From an uncultured Pseudoxanthomonas sp. (lineage in GTDB: Bacteria; Pseudomonadota; Gammaproteobacteria; Xanthomonadales; Xanthomonadaceae): a DNA stretch of 13,366 bases. Positions 6,200 through 12,858 of this stretch are shown here, piece after piece. The notes under the pieces are model-generated. The model was given only the letters and a program-made list of their open reading frames with translations. It was not told the DNA's origin and ran no database searches. The position numbers and the translations under genes are program-made. The stretch is taken from assembly GCA_937975725.1 (NCBI GenBank), contig CALJUL010000028.1:1-13366 (forward strand), read 5' to 3'. Positions within the stretch are counted from its first letter, which is position 1. Every line of letters begins with the position of its first letter.

Positions 6200-7057
6200 A
6201 TGACTCCGCCCCTGCCCCCCGCGTCCGCCGGCCTCGGCCTGCGGCGCGCCCTGCTGGACGATCTGCTCGCCGCGCCCGCGGGGGGATTCGATTTCCTCGA
6301 ATGCGCCCCGGACAACTGGATCGGCGTGGGCGGGCGCTATGGCGAAGCGCTGGCGGCGCTGTCCGCCCGCCATCCGCTCACCTGCCACGGGCTGTCGCTG
6401 TCGCTGGGCGGCGTGGCGCCGCTGGACGAGGCCTTCCTGGCCCGCACGCGGCAGTTCCTCGACCGCCATCGCGTGTCGCTCTACAGCGAGCACCTGAGCT
6501 ACTGCGCCGACGACGGCCACCTGTACGACCTGATGCCGATCCCCTTCACCGAGGAAGCGGTCGCCCACGTCGCCACGCGCATCCGCCAGGCGCAGGACGC
6601 GCTGGGCCGCCGCATCGCCGTGGAGAACGTCTCCTACTACGCGGCGCCGGCCCAGGCCATGGCCGAGGCGGACTTCGTCAACGCCGTGCTGGCCGAAGCC
6701 GACTGCGACCTGCTGCTGGACGTCAACAACGTGTTCGTCAACGCCGTCAACCACGGCTACGACGCGCGCGGCTTCCTGGCGCGCATGCCGTCCGCGCGGA
6801 TCGCCTCCTACCACGTCGCCGGCCACTACGACGAGGCCGACGACCTGAAGGTGGACACCCACGGGACGCCGGTGAAGGACGACGTGTGGTCGCTGCTGGC
6901 GCTGGCCTACGCCACCCACGGCGTGCGCCCCACCCTGCTGGAGCGCGACTTCAACTTCCCGCCGCTGGCCGAACTGCTGGCCGAAGTGGCGCGCATCCGC
7001 GGCCTGCAGGCCGACGCCGCGCCGCCCGCGGCCCAGGTGTCCCGGCATGGCCGGTGA
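6200..7057 (+). CDS. hvfB: DUF692 multinuclear non-heme iron oxidase (MNIO), RiPP-modifying
   Basis: This 285-residue TIM-barrel protein of the DUF692 (MbnB/HvfB/BufB) family is predicted to modify the EGKCG cysteines of the upstream precursor, using iron and O2. Family metal-site segments are visible in order: CHGLSLSLGG (62-71, H63), YSEHLSYC (95-102, E97/H98), VENVSYY (141-147, E142/N143), DVNNVFVNAVNHGYD (174-188), SYHVAGHYD (203-211, H205/H209), DTHGTPV (219-225) and LLERDFNFPP (246-255). Length matches the family. No good ribosome-binding site is seen before the ATG; the hairpin between hvfA and hvfB may affect initiation. The gene overlaps hvfC by 11 bases, so the two are coupled. The exact product chemistry is inferred from relatives. 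Confidence 0.9.
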   Translation: MTPPLPPASAGLGLRRALLDDLLAAPAGGFDFLECAPDNWIGVGGRYGEALAALSARHPLTCHGLSLSLGGVAPLDEAFLARTRQFLDRHRVSLYSEHLSYCADDGHLYDLMPIPFTEEAVAHVATRIRQAQDALGRRIAVENVSYYAAPAQAMAEADFVNAVLAEADCDLLLDVNNVFVNAVNHGYDARGFLARMPSARIASYHVAGHYDEADDLKVDTHGTPVKDDVWSLLALAYATHGVRPTLLERDFNFPPLAELLAEVARIRGLQADAAPPAAQVSRHGR

Positions 7058-7823
7058 ACGCCTGCGCGAGCAGCAGTTCGCGCTGAGCCGGCACCTGCGC
7101 GATCCGCAGGCGCATCCAGCCCCGCCCGGCATCGAGGAGCGCCGGCTGGCGATCTACCGCGAGCTGTTCTTCAACAACATCGAGAGCCTGCTGGCCGGCA
7201 ACTTCCCGGTGATCCGGCGGACGCTGGGCGAGCCGGCGTGGCGCGTGCTGGTGCGCCGCTTCTACGCGGAGCACCGCAGCCGCACGCCGCTGTTCCCGGA
7301 GATCGCCCGCGAGTTCATCCGCTACCTGGAGACCCGCGAGCAGGACGCCGACCTGCCGCCGTGGCTGCGCGAGTTGGCGCATTACGAGTGGGTGGAGTTG
7401 GCCCTGCAGATCGCCGACGACGCGCTGCCGGCGCACGTGCCGGACGGCGACCTGCTGCAGGGCGAGCCCGTGCCCTCGCCGTTCGCCTGGGCCCTGGCCT
7501 ACCAATGGCCCGTGCACCGCCTGGGACCGGACCACCGACCCGGCGTGCCGCCGCCCGAGCCCACCCTGCTGCTGGTGCGGCGCGATGCCACGCACCAGGT
7601 GCGCTTCGCCGCGATCTCGCCACTGGTCTACCGCCTGCTGGAACACCTGGGCGAAGGCGGCCGCAGCGGCGCCGAGGTCCTGCGCCACCTCGCCGCGGAA
7701 GCCGGCGTGGACGACCTGCCGGCCTTCCTCGATCAGGGCGCCGCCATGCTCCAGCGCATGCGCGAGGAAGGCACCCTGCTGGGCACCCGCCCCTCCCCGT
7801 TGCCGGTCGTGGAAGCGACGTAA
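7047..7823 (+). CDS. hvfC: DUF2063 family RiPP maturation partner
   Basis: This 258-residue protein of the DUF2063 (HvfC/BufC/MbnC-like) family is the usual companion of DUF692 enzymes. It is thought to bind the precursor and assist the oxidase. The N-terminal helical domain includes the typical RRLAIYRELFFNNI (32-45) and NFPVIRRTLG (52-61) segments, and LAHYEWVELAL (110-120) marks the second part. Pfam labels the family 'putative DNA-binding', but its context with DUF692 argues for a maturation role. The start is fixed by the 11-base overlap with hvfB. The last codons (GAA GCG ACG TAA) and the stop lie inside the left arm of an intergenic repeat element, so the C-terminal EAT residues are probably a recent addition. 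Confidence 0.88.
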   Translation: MAGERLREQQFALSRHLRDPQAHPAPPGIEERRLAIYRELFFNNIESLLAGNFPVIRRTLGEPAWRVLVRRFYAEHRSRTPLFPEIAREFIRYLETREQDADLPPWLRELAHYEWVELALQIADDALPAHVPDGDLLQGEPVPSPFAWALAYQWPVHRLGPDHRPGVPPPEPTLLLVRRDATHQVRFAAISPLVYRLLEHLGEGGRSGAEVLRHLAAEAGVDDLPAFLDQGAAMLQRMREEGTLLGTRPSPLPVVEAT

Positions 7824-7982
7824 GTCGCGACCGCAAGGCCGAGAGCCTTTCGACACGGATCACGCGGATGGACACGGATAAAGGTAAAGGCTTTTTTGCC
7901 TTGATCCGCTTTATCCACGTTTGTCCGTGTCGATCCGTGGCTTGAAGACGTTCTAGCGTGCGGTCGCGACTTGCGTCGCTCC
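7811..7982. repeat. Nested-palindrome intergenic element A
   Basis: Outer arms at 7811-7835 and 7959-7982 are inverted copies (24-25 nt, one indel and one mismatch), each with a GCGAC-GYAA-GTCGC mini-palindrome. Inside lies an imperfect inverted repeat (about 7850-7942) built from GACACGGAT / ATCCGTGTC units. The apex is AAGGC-TTTTTT-GCCTT (7887-7902). The organisation matches element B at 12693-12858. The outer arm resembles GTAGGAG-type REP sequences abundant in xanthomonads. No transposase is encoded. The apex hairpin may act as a two-way terminator after hvfC. Confidence 0.85.
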
Positions 7983-8031
7983 TGCGGCCGGGAACGGGGA
8001 AGATAGGGCCGGGATCCGTGGCCGGCTCTGC

Positions 8032-8044
8032 TACCCTTTCGCGC
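8032..8044 (+). promoter_or_regulatory. Candidate -10 element for rnt
   Basis: TACCCT (8032-8037) resembles a -10 box. It is placed so that transcription would start at or within a base or two of the ATG at 8045, which would make the mRNA leaderless or nearly so. No convincing -35 or ribosome-binding site is visible, so this is tentative. Confidence 0.3.
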
Positions 8045-9031
8045 ATGGACCATATCGCCGCACCCGCCCGCATCACCCCGATGTCCCACCGCTTCCGCGG
8101 CTACCTGCCGGTGGTGGTGGACGTGGAGACCGGCGGCTTCGACTGGAACCGGCACGCGCTGCTGGAGCTGGCCGCGGTGCCGCTGGAACTGGACGAGAAC
8201 GGCCTGCTGGTGCCCGGCGTCACGTCCAGCGTGCACCTGCATCCGGCACCCGGCACCGAGATCGATCCCAAGTCGCTGGAAGTCACCGGCATCGACCTGG
8301 GCCATCCGTTCCGCTTCGCCAAGCACGAGAAGGACGCGCTGGACCACGTGTTCGCGCCGGTGCGTGCGGCGGTGAAGAAGCATGGCTGCCAGCGCGCCAT
8401 CCTGGTCGGCCACAACGCGCATTTCGACCTCAACTTCCTCAACGCCGCGGTCGCGCGCGTGGCCCACAAGCGCAATCCCTTCCACCCCTTCAGCGTGTTC
8501 GACACGGTGACCCTGGCCGGCGTGGCCTACGGCCAGACCGTGCTGGCGCGCGCCGTGCAGGCCGCCGGCTTCGACTGGAACGCGGAGGACGCGCACTCGG
8601 CCGTCTACGACGCGGAACAGACCTCACGCCTGTTCTGCAAGATCGCCAACGCCTGGCCGCAGCCGCTCGTCTCGCCGGCGGAGCGCGTCGAGGACACGGT
8701 CACCCTGTACCGCCCCACCGGGCCGGAGGAGATGCGCCTGCTGATGCAGGGCGATTTCCGGCGCTGGCCGCCGCGCCTGCCGGAGCAACCGATCTTCTAT
8801 CCGGTGACCAACGAGCGCTACGCCACCGAGATCGCCATGCAATGGAACATCAAGGACAGCGGCGTGGGGTACGTCACGCGCTTCCGCGTCCGCCGCAGTT
8901 TCATGGCGAAGTATCCCGTGCAGAAGGTCGGCGGCGACCACCACACCGAATGGTGGGTGCCGGCCGCGGACCTGGAGGCGCTCAACGACAACATCGTCGG
9001 CGTGATCGAAGTCGTCGGCGAGTACCGCTGA
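8045..9031 (+). CDS. rnt: Ribonuclease T with an extra C-terminal 'ADP-ribosylation/crystallin J1'-like domain
   Basis: The 328-residue product is much longer than E. coli RNase T (215). Residues 17-215 are a full RNase T: RFRGYLPVVVDVETGG, KRNPFHPFSVFDTVTLAG and HSAVYDAEQT, with all DEDDh catalytic residues (D26, E28, D128, H184, D189). RNase T trims the 3' ends of tRNA and other stable RNAs. From about residue 218 a second domain begins with TLYRPTGPEE, then WPPRLPEQPIFYPVTNERYA and HTEWWVPAADL...NIVGVIEVV. I recognise this as like small stand-alone proteins annotated 'ADP-ribosylation/crystallin J1'; its function is unknown. The junction has almost no linker. ATG 8045 is chosen; ATG 8081 (MSHRF) is an alternative start nearer the conserved core. 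The next gene starts 13 bases downstream. Confidence 0.9.
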   Translation: MDHIAAPARITPMSHRFRGYLPVVVDVETGGFDWNRHALLELAAVPLELDENGLLVPGVTSSVHLHPAPGTEIDPKSLEVTGIDLGHPFRFAKHEKDALDHVFAPVRAAVKKHGCQRAILVGHNAHFDLNFLNAAVARVAHKRNPFHPFSVFDTVTLAGVAYGQTVLARAVQAAGFDWNAEDAHSAVYDAEQTSRLFCKIANAWPQPLVSPAERVEDTVTLYRPTGPEEMRLLMQGDFRRWPPRLPEQPIFYPVTNERYATEIAMQWNIKDSGVGYVTRFRVRRSFMAKYPVQKVGGDHHTEWWVPAADLEALNDNIVGVIEVVGEYR

Positions 9032-9044
9032 ACGGGGAACGGCC

Positions 9045-9623
9045 ATGGAACGCGCGCTCGGCATCGCCCATCACCTCGCCTGGCTCGCCTTCGTCGCCTA
9101 CTGGGTCTGGAGCGCGCGCGGCATCAAGGCGCCGGTGCGCATCCAGGCGCCGTGGCTGCGCCTGCTCGCGTACTGGCTGCCGCTGCTGCTGGCGGTCGTG
9201 CTGCTGGGGCCGGGCGAGTGGTTCGCGGACAGTCCGTTGCGCGAGCGCTTCGTGCCGAAGGGCATCGCGGTCAAGGCGGCCGGCCTGCTGCTGACCGTCG
9301 CCGGCATCGCGCTGGCGTGCCGGGCGCGCCACCTGCTCGGCCGCAACTGGAGCAGCGAGGTGCAGATCAAGCAGGGCCACGAACTGATCCAGGTAGGTCC
9401 GTACCGCCTCGTGCGCCATCCGATCTACACCGGCCTGCTGCTGGCCTTCCTCGGCACGGCGCTGAAGGTGGGCGACTGGCGCGGGCTGCTGGCTGTCGCC
9501 ATCGTGTTCGCCTCGTTCTGGTTCAAGCTGCGGCAGGAGGAACGCTGGCTTCTTGAAAACTTCGGCGCGCCCTATGCCGACTACATGCGCCGCACGCGCG
9601 CGCTGATTCCCGGACTGCTGTGA
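9045..9623 (+). CDS. Isoprenylcysteine carboxyl methyltransferase (ICMT)-like membrane protein
   Basis: This 192-residue integral membrane protein has hydrophobic segments near 8-23, 38-56, 74-92, 128-141 and 147-162. The C-terminal half has the ICMT/PEMT signature: GPYRLVRHPIYTG (118-130, with Arg124-His125-Pro126) and, after a hydrophobic segment, KLRQEERWLLENFGAPYADYMRRTRALIP (161-189), where the EE pair (166-167) corresponds to the S-adenosylmethionine-binding glutamates. Bacterial members methylate unknown small or lipid-linked substrates, and I cannot name the substrate. It lies 13 bases after rnt and seven bases before the macrodomain gene, so the three probably form one transcript. 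Confidence 0.85.
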   Translation: MERALGIAHHLAWLAFVAYWVWSARGIKAPVRIQAPWLRLLAYWLPLLLAVVLLGPGEWFADSPLRERFVPKGIAVKAAGLLLTVAGIALACRARHLLGRNWSSEVQIKQGHELIQVGPYRLVRHPIYTGLLLAFLGTALKVGDWRGLLAVAIVFASFWFKLRQEERWLLENFGAPYADYMRRTRALIPGLL

Positions 9624-9630
9624 GGCCGCG

Positions 9631-10143
9631 GTGGCGATCTCCGCCCTGCAAGCCGACCTCACCACGCTGCGGGTCGATGCCATCGTCAATGCCGCGAACA
9701 GTTCGCTGCTCGGCGGCGGCGGCGTGGACGGCGCCATCCATCGCGCCGCCGGGCCGGGACTGCTGGCCGAATGCCGCGCGCTGGGCGGCTGCCGCACCGG
9801 CGAAGCGAAGATCACCGGGGGCCATCGGCTGCCGGCGCGCCATGTGATCCACACGGTCGGCCCGGTCTGGCGCGGCGGCGGCCATGGCGAAGCCGCCCTG
9901 CTGGCCGCCTGCTACCGCAACAGCCTGGCGCTGGCCGCACACCACGGTCTGGGCAGCATCGCCTTCCCCTGCATTGGGACCGGCGCCTACGGCTATCCGG
10001 CCGAGGCGGCGGCCGACATCGCCGTGGCGGCCGTGGCGGCGGCCCTGCAGGCATCGGCGGAGCCGCTGGAGATCGTGTTCTGCTGCTACGCGCACGCGGA
10101 CCTGGCGCTGTACCGGAGCCGGCTGGCCGCCGCGCCCGGCTAG
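9631..10143 (+). CDS. Macrodomain protein (O-acetyl-ADP-ribose deacetylase / YmdB-like)
   Basis: This 170-residue single macrodomain has its ADP-ribose site intact: VDAIVNAANSSLLGGGGVDGAIHRAAG (15-41, with D16, N23 and the GGGGVD loop), GEAKITGGHRLPARHVIHTVGP (57-78) and SIAFPCIGTGAYGYP (109-123). The family binds ADP-ribose and hydrolyses O-acetyl-ADP-ribose, ADP-ribosyl groups or ADP-ribose 1''-phosphate. The start is GTG at 9631, seven bases after the methyltransferase stop; the conserved motifs leave no room for a much later start. It ends in CTAG, which also contains the stop codon of the convergent rhtA on the other strand. Confidence 0.93.
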   Translation: MAISALQADLTTLRVDAIVNAANSSLLGGGGVDGAIHRAAGPGLLAECRALGGCRTGEAKITGGHRLPARHVIHTVGPVWRGGGHGEAALLAACYRNSLALAAHHGLGSIAFPCIGTGAYGYPAEAAADIAVAAVAAALQASAEPLEIVFCCYAHADLALYRSRLAAAPG

Positions 10144-11030
10144 CCCTCGCCGCTGCCGGGCGCTTCCACCGGCGCGCGCGCCGTCAGCGCGGCGCCGGCC
10201 GAGGCGATGATGATGGCGCCGATGGCCAGCCACTGCAGCGCCGACAACTGTTCGTGCAGGAACAGCAGGCCGCACAGCGCGCCGAACGCGGGCTCCAGGC
10301 TCATCAGCATGCCGAAGGTGCGCACCGGCAGCCGGGTCAGCGCCACCATCTCCAGGGTGTAGGGCAGCGCGGTGGACAGCAGGGCCACGCCCAGCGCCAC
10401 CGGCAGCAGCGCCGGCGCCAGCAGGGCGGTGCCGGCCTGCGCGAAGCCGAAGGGCACCACCAGCACCGCCGCCACCAGCGTGCCCAGTGCCACCGTCTGC
10501 GGCCCGTGGTCGCTGCCGGCCTTCTGCCCGTACACGATGTACAGCGCCCAGCACACACCCGCGCCCAGCGCCCAGGCCGCGCCGGCCGGGTCCAGCGCGG
10601 CCCCGCCCCGGTCAGGCACCAGCAACACCAGCCCGGCCACCGCCAATGCCACCCAGGCCACGTCGCGCAGGCGCCGCGAGCCGAACAGCGCCACCGCCAG
10701 CGGGCCGGTGAATTCCAGCGCGATGGCGATGCCCAGCGGCACGGTTTCCAGCGCCTTGTAGAACATCAGGTTCATCAGCCCCAGCGCCGCGCCGTACAAC
10801 AGCAGCGAGGGCCACTGGCGGCGTTCGATCCGCATCCGCCAGGGGCGGAACACCAGCGCCAGCAGCACCGTCGCCAGGCCCAGCCGCAACGCGGTGGCGC
10901 CGGCCGCGCCCACCGCCGGGAACAACCCCTTGGCCAGCGAAGCGCCGGTCTGGATGGAGGCCATCGCCACCAGCAGCAGGACCACCGGCTGCCATTGGAC
11001 GCGGCTGTGGGAGAGGGACGTGGAATGCAT
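10140..11030 (-). CDS. rhtA: RhtA-like threonine/homoserine exporter (EamA/DMT family)
   Basis: This 296-residue inner-membrane protein has about ten hydrophobic segments and two EamA repeats. It is very close to E. coli RhtA (295 residues) along its length, for example VAMASIQTGASLAKGLFP near residue 20, VPLGIAIALEFTGPLAVALF near 100 and STALPYTLEMVALTRLPVRTFG near 220. RhtA exports threonine, homoserine and related amino acids, and substrate specificity here is by homology. The start at 11030 is chosen over the in-frame ATG at 11105 because the longer N terminus is polar and unlike the family, and because AGGTG lies seven bases before this ATG. It is divergent from an XRE-cupin regulator with shared operators between them. 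Confidence 0.93.
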   Translation of the reverse strand: MHSTSLSHSRVQWQPVVLLLVAMASIQTGASLAKGLFPAVGAAGATALRLGLATVLLALVFRPWRMRIERRQWPSLLLYGAALGLMNLMFYKALETVPLGIAIALEFTGPLAVALFGSRRLRDVAWVALAVAGLVLLVPDRGGAALDPAGAAWALGAGVCWALYIVYGQKAGSDHGPQTVALGTLVAAVLVVPFGFAQAGTALLAPALLPVALGVALLSTALPYTLEMVALTRLPVRTFGMLMSLEPAFGALCGLLFLHEQLSALQWLAIGAIIIASAGAALTARAPVEAPGSGEG

Positions 11031-11086
11031 GGCGACACCTAGCCGGCGCGCCTGGACGCACCGGAGACTTGTGGGGGGAGAGGAAT

Positions 11087-11136
11087 GCGCACTATATTGC
11101 GCCAACCAAGCTTAACCTATGCGCAATATAATGCGC
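11087..11136. promoter_or_regulatory. Divergent promoter with two matching operator dyads
   Basis: Two dyads of form GCGCA-N6-TGCGC lie at 11087-11102 and 11121-11136, 34 bases apart. The first contains TATAGT on the minus strand (11096-11091), a -10 for rhtA. The second contains a perfect TATAAT on the plus strand (11127-11132), a -10 for the regulator. Neither -10 has a good -35 at 17 bp. A protein binding both dyads would block both promoters. Autoregulation by the neighbouring XRE-cupin protein is inferred. Confidence 0.7.
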
Positions 11137-11147
11137 AAACCGCACCC

Positions 11148-11687
11148 ATGAGCGTCCTCGAACACGTCGCCGACAACGTGCGGCGCCTGCGCACCGAAGC
11201 CGGCCTCAGCCAGCAGGCCTTGGCCGAAACCTCCCGCGTGAGCCGGCGCATGCTGGTGGCGATCGAATCCGGCGACGCCAACGTCAGCCTCAACACCCTG
11301 GACCGGATCGCCGAGGCGCTGGGGGTCACCTTCGCCGATCTGGTCAAGGCGCCCAGCAATCCCAACCGCAACCGCATCGAGGCGCTGGCATGGAGCGGCC
11401 GCACGCCGGGCTCGCGCGCGGTGCTGCTGGCCAGCGCGCCGGCCGCGCACGAGGTGGAATTCTGGTCCTGGACGCTGATGCCCGGCGACCGCTACGTGGC
11501 CCCCGCCGACCCGGCCGGCTGGCACGAGATGTTCTACGTCATCGAGGGCCGTCTGGTGGTGGAACTTCCCGAAGGCGACCACGCCATCGAGGCTGGCGAT
11601 TTCTTCGTGTTCCCTAGCGACCGCGATTACACCTACCGCAACGACGGCGACACGCCGCTGCGCTTCATCCGCAACGTGGTGCATTGA
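11148..11687 (+). CDS. XRE-family transcriptional regulator with C-terminal cupin domain
   Basis: This 179-residue protein has an XRE helix-turn-helix at about 8-66 (VADNVRRLRTEAGLSQQALAE, then SRRMLVAIESGDANVSLNTLDRIAEALGV). It also has a cupin beta-barrel at about 105-178 (MPGDRYVAPADPAGWHEMFYVIEGRLVVEL, then EAGDFFVFPSDRDYTYRN). Such regulators usually bind a small ligand in the cupin and control a neighbouring transporter. The start MSVLEH is preferred over an in-frame ATG at 11085, because the longer form would be translated through the operator dyads. The TATAAT at 11127-11132 predicts a 5' leader of only about eight bases. Divergent rhtA is the likely target; the ligand may be an amino acid or related compound (inference). 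Confidence 0.92.
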   Translation: MSVLEHVADNVRRLRTEAGLSQQALAETSRVSRRMLVAIESGDANVSLNTLDRIAEALGVTFADLVKAPSNPNRNRIEALAWSGRTPGSRAVLLASAPAAHEVEFWSWTLMPGDRYVAPADPAGWHEMFYVIEGRLVVELPEGDHAIEAGDFFVFPSDRDYTYRNDGDTPLRFIRNVVH

Positions 11688-11781
11688 AGAACGCGGTATT
11701 GCACGCCGAAGGCGCGGGAAGGCGGTGCATTGAGGGTTACGCCGTGCCGAAACAAAGGGCGCTGGTCCACGGCGTACGCCG

Positions 11782-11828
11782 GCACTGGCACCTGCATGCT
11801 GTGCCGGGCCGTGGTGCCGTGCCAGTGC
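11782..11828. terminator. Candidate hairpin between convergent genes
   Basis: GCACTGGCAC (11782-11791) and GTGCCAGTGC (11819-11828) are a perfect 10-bp inverted repeat enclosing 27 bases. They lie between the XRE-cupin gene and the convergent rlmB. No T-run follows on either strand, so a terminator role is only suggested by position. The rest of 11688-11871 shows no gene. Confidence 0.4.
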
Positions 11829-11871
11829 ATCGGCCTTTCGCGACAGCGGGGAAATCCCGCCGCGTCCCGCC

Positions 11872-12615
11872 TCACTGGCGCTGCCGCACCGCCTCGAACA
11901 GGGTGACGCCGGCGGCTACCGACACGTTGAGGCTTTCGATGTCGCCGGGCATGGGGATCTTCACCAGCCCGTCGCAATGCTCGCGGGTCAGCCGCCGCAG
12001 GCCGTCGGCCTCGCCGCCCAGCACCAGCGCCACGTTGCCGCGCAGGTCCAGCGCGTACAACGACGCATCGGCTTCGCCGGCCAGCCCGTAGATCCAGACG
12101 CCCAGCTTCTGCAGGTCGCGCAGCGTGCGCGACAGATTGGTCACCGCCACCACCGGGATGCGGTCGGCCGCGCCGGCCGAGGTCTTGCGCACGGTGGCGT
12201 TGACGCCCACCGACTTGTCGCGCGGGATGACCACCGCGGTGACCCCGGCCGCCGCCGCGCTGCGCAGGCAGGCGCCCAGGTTGTGCGGGTCCTGCACGCC
12301 GTCCAGCACCAGCAGCAGCGCCCTGCCCTCGGCGGCCTCGACCAGGCCGGCCAGCTCGCCCTCGTCCCAGGTCTTCGCGGCGGCGTAGCGCGCGGCCACG
12401 CCCTGGTGGCGCAGCGCTCCGGCCACGCCGTCCAGCGCCTGCCCGGTGACCCGGCGCACTTCGATGCCCTTGCGGCGCGCGTTCTCCTCGATCTCGGTCA
12501 GGCGCGCGTTCTTGCTGCCGCCCTCGACCAGCACCTCGCGCACGTGGTCGGCATCGTGTTCGATGGCCGAAGCCACCGCATTGACGCCGACGATCCACTG
12601 GTTCTGCTTGCTCAT
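11872..12615 (-). CDS. rlmB: 23S rRNA (guanosine-2'-O-)-methyltransferase RlmB
   Basis: This 247-residue SpoU/TrmH-class enzyme (E. coli RlmB is 243) 2'-O-methylates 23S rRNA at the G2251 position, using S-adenosylmethionine. The N-terminal L30e-like substrate-binding domain covers about 5-75. The knotted catalytic domain has motif 1 HNLGACLRSA (111-120, N112 and R118), motif 2 LVLGGEADGLRRLT (197-210) and motif 3 IPMPGDIESLNVSVAAGVTLFE (220-241). The start MSKQNQWIVGVNAV at 12615 is chosen because an upstream in-frame ATG at 12684 adds a Pro-rich stretch unlike the family. No clear ribosome-binding site is seen. Repeat element B lies between it and the upstream gfa-type gene. Confidence 0.95.
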   Translation of the reverse strand: MSKQNQWIVGVNAVASAIEHDADHVREVLVEGGSKNARLTEIEENARRKGIEVRRVTGQALDGVAGALRHQGVAARYAAAKTWDEGELAGLVEAAEGRALLLVLDGVQDPHNLGACLRSAAAAGVTAVVIPRDKSVGVNATVRKTSAGAADRIPVVAVTNLSRTLRDLQKLGVWIYGLAGEADASLYALDLRGNVALVLGGEADGLRRLTREHCDGLVKIPMPGDIESLNVSVAAGVTLFEAVRQRQ

Positions 12616-12692
12616 GGGGGGCACGAAGGGGAAAGAAGGCGGAATGGTAGGCGCTTGGTGGGCGTCCGGCCAGTTCGGCGGCATCCGGTCGC

Positions 12693-12858
12693 TGTAGGAG
12701 GGGCTTCAGCCCCGACCGCGGGAACAAAACAAGACATTGGCAACGGATCGGCGCGGATTGACACGGATAAGGCCTGATCGCTTCATCCGCGCAATCCGTG
12801 TCGATCCGCGGCGGAAGGTTTCCTGGTTCCCGTGGTCGGGGCTGAAGCCCCTCCTACA
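12693..12858. repeat. Nested-palindrome intergenic element B
   Basis: Outer arms at 12693-12725 and 12826-12858 are inverted 33-nt copies with a single mismatch. Each begins TGTAGGAG and holds the palindrome GGGGCTTCAGCCCC. Inside, 12741-12812 is an imperfect inverted repeat of CGGATCG, GCGCGGATTG and ACACGGAT units, the same inner family as element A. The right arm overlaps the last codons of the GFA gene. No open frame for a transposase is present, and no obvious target duplication flanks it. It resembles REP-type sequences that are mobilised by REP-associated tyrosine transposases elsewhere in a genome. Confidence 0.88.

Noticed and set aside
7811..7982. CRISPR-like repeat array
   Set aside because: The repeats are inverted, unequal and nested, with no regular direct repeat-spacer pattern and no cas gene.
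7958..8044. Upstream ATG at 7958 as the start of rnt
   Set aside because: It would encode the right arm of repeat element A and an Arg/Gly-rich stretch not found in RNase T.
9771..11042. 423-residue plus-strand frame across the macrodomain gene and rhtA
   Set aside because: It overlaps two strongly supported genes, and its Gln/Arg/His-rich composition marks it as a shadow frame.
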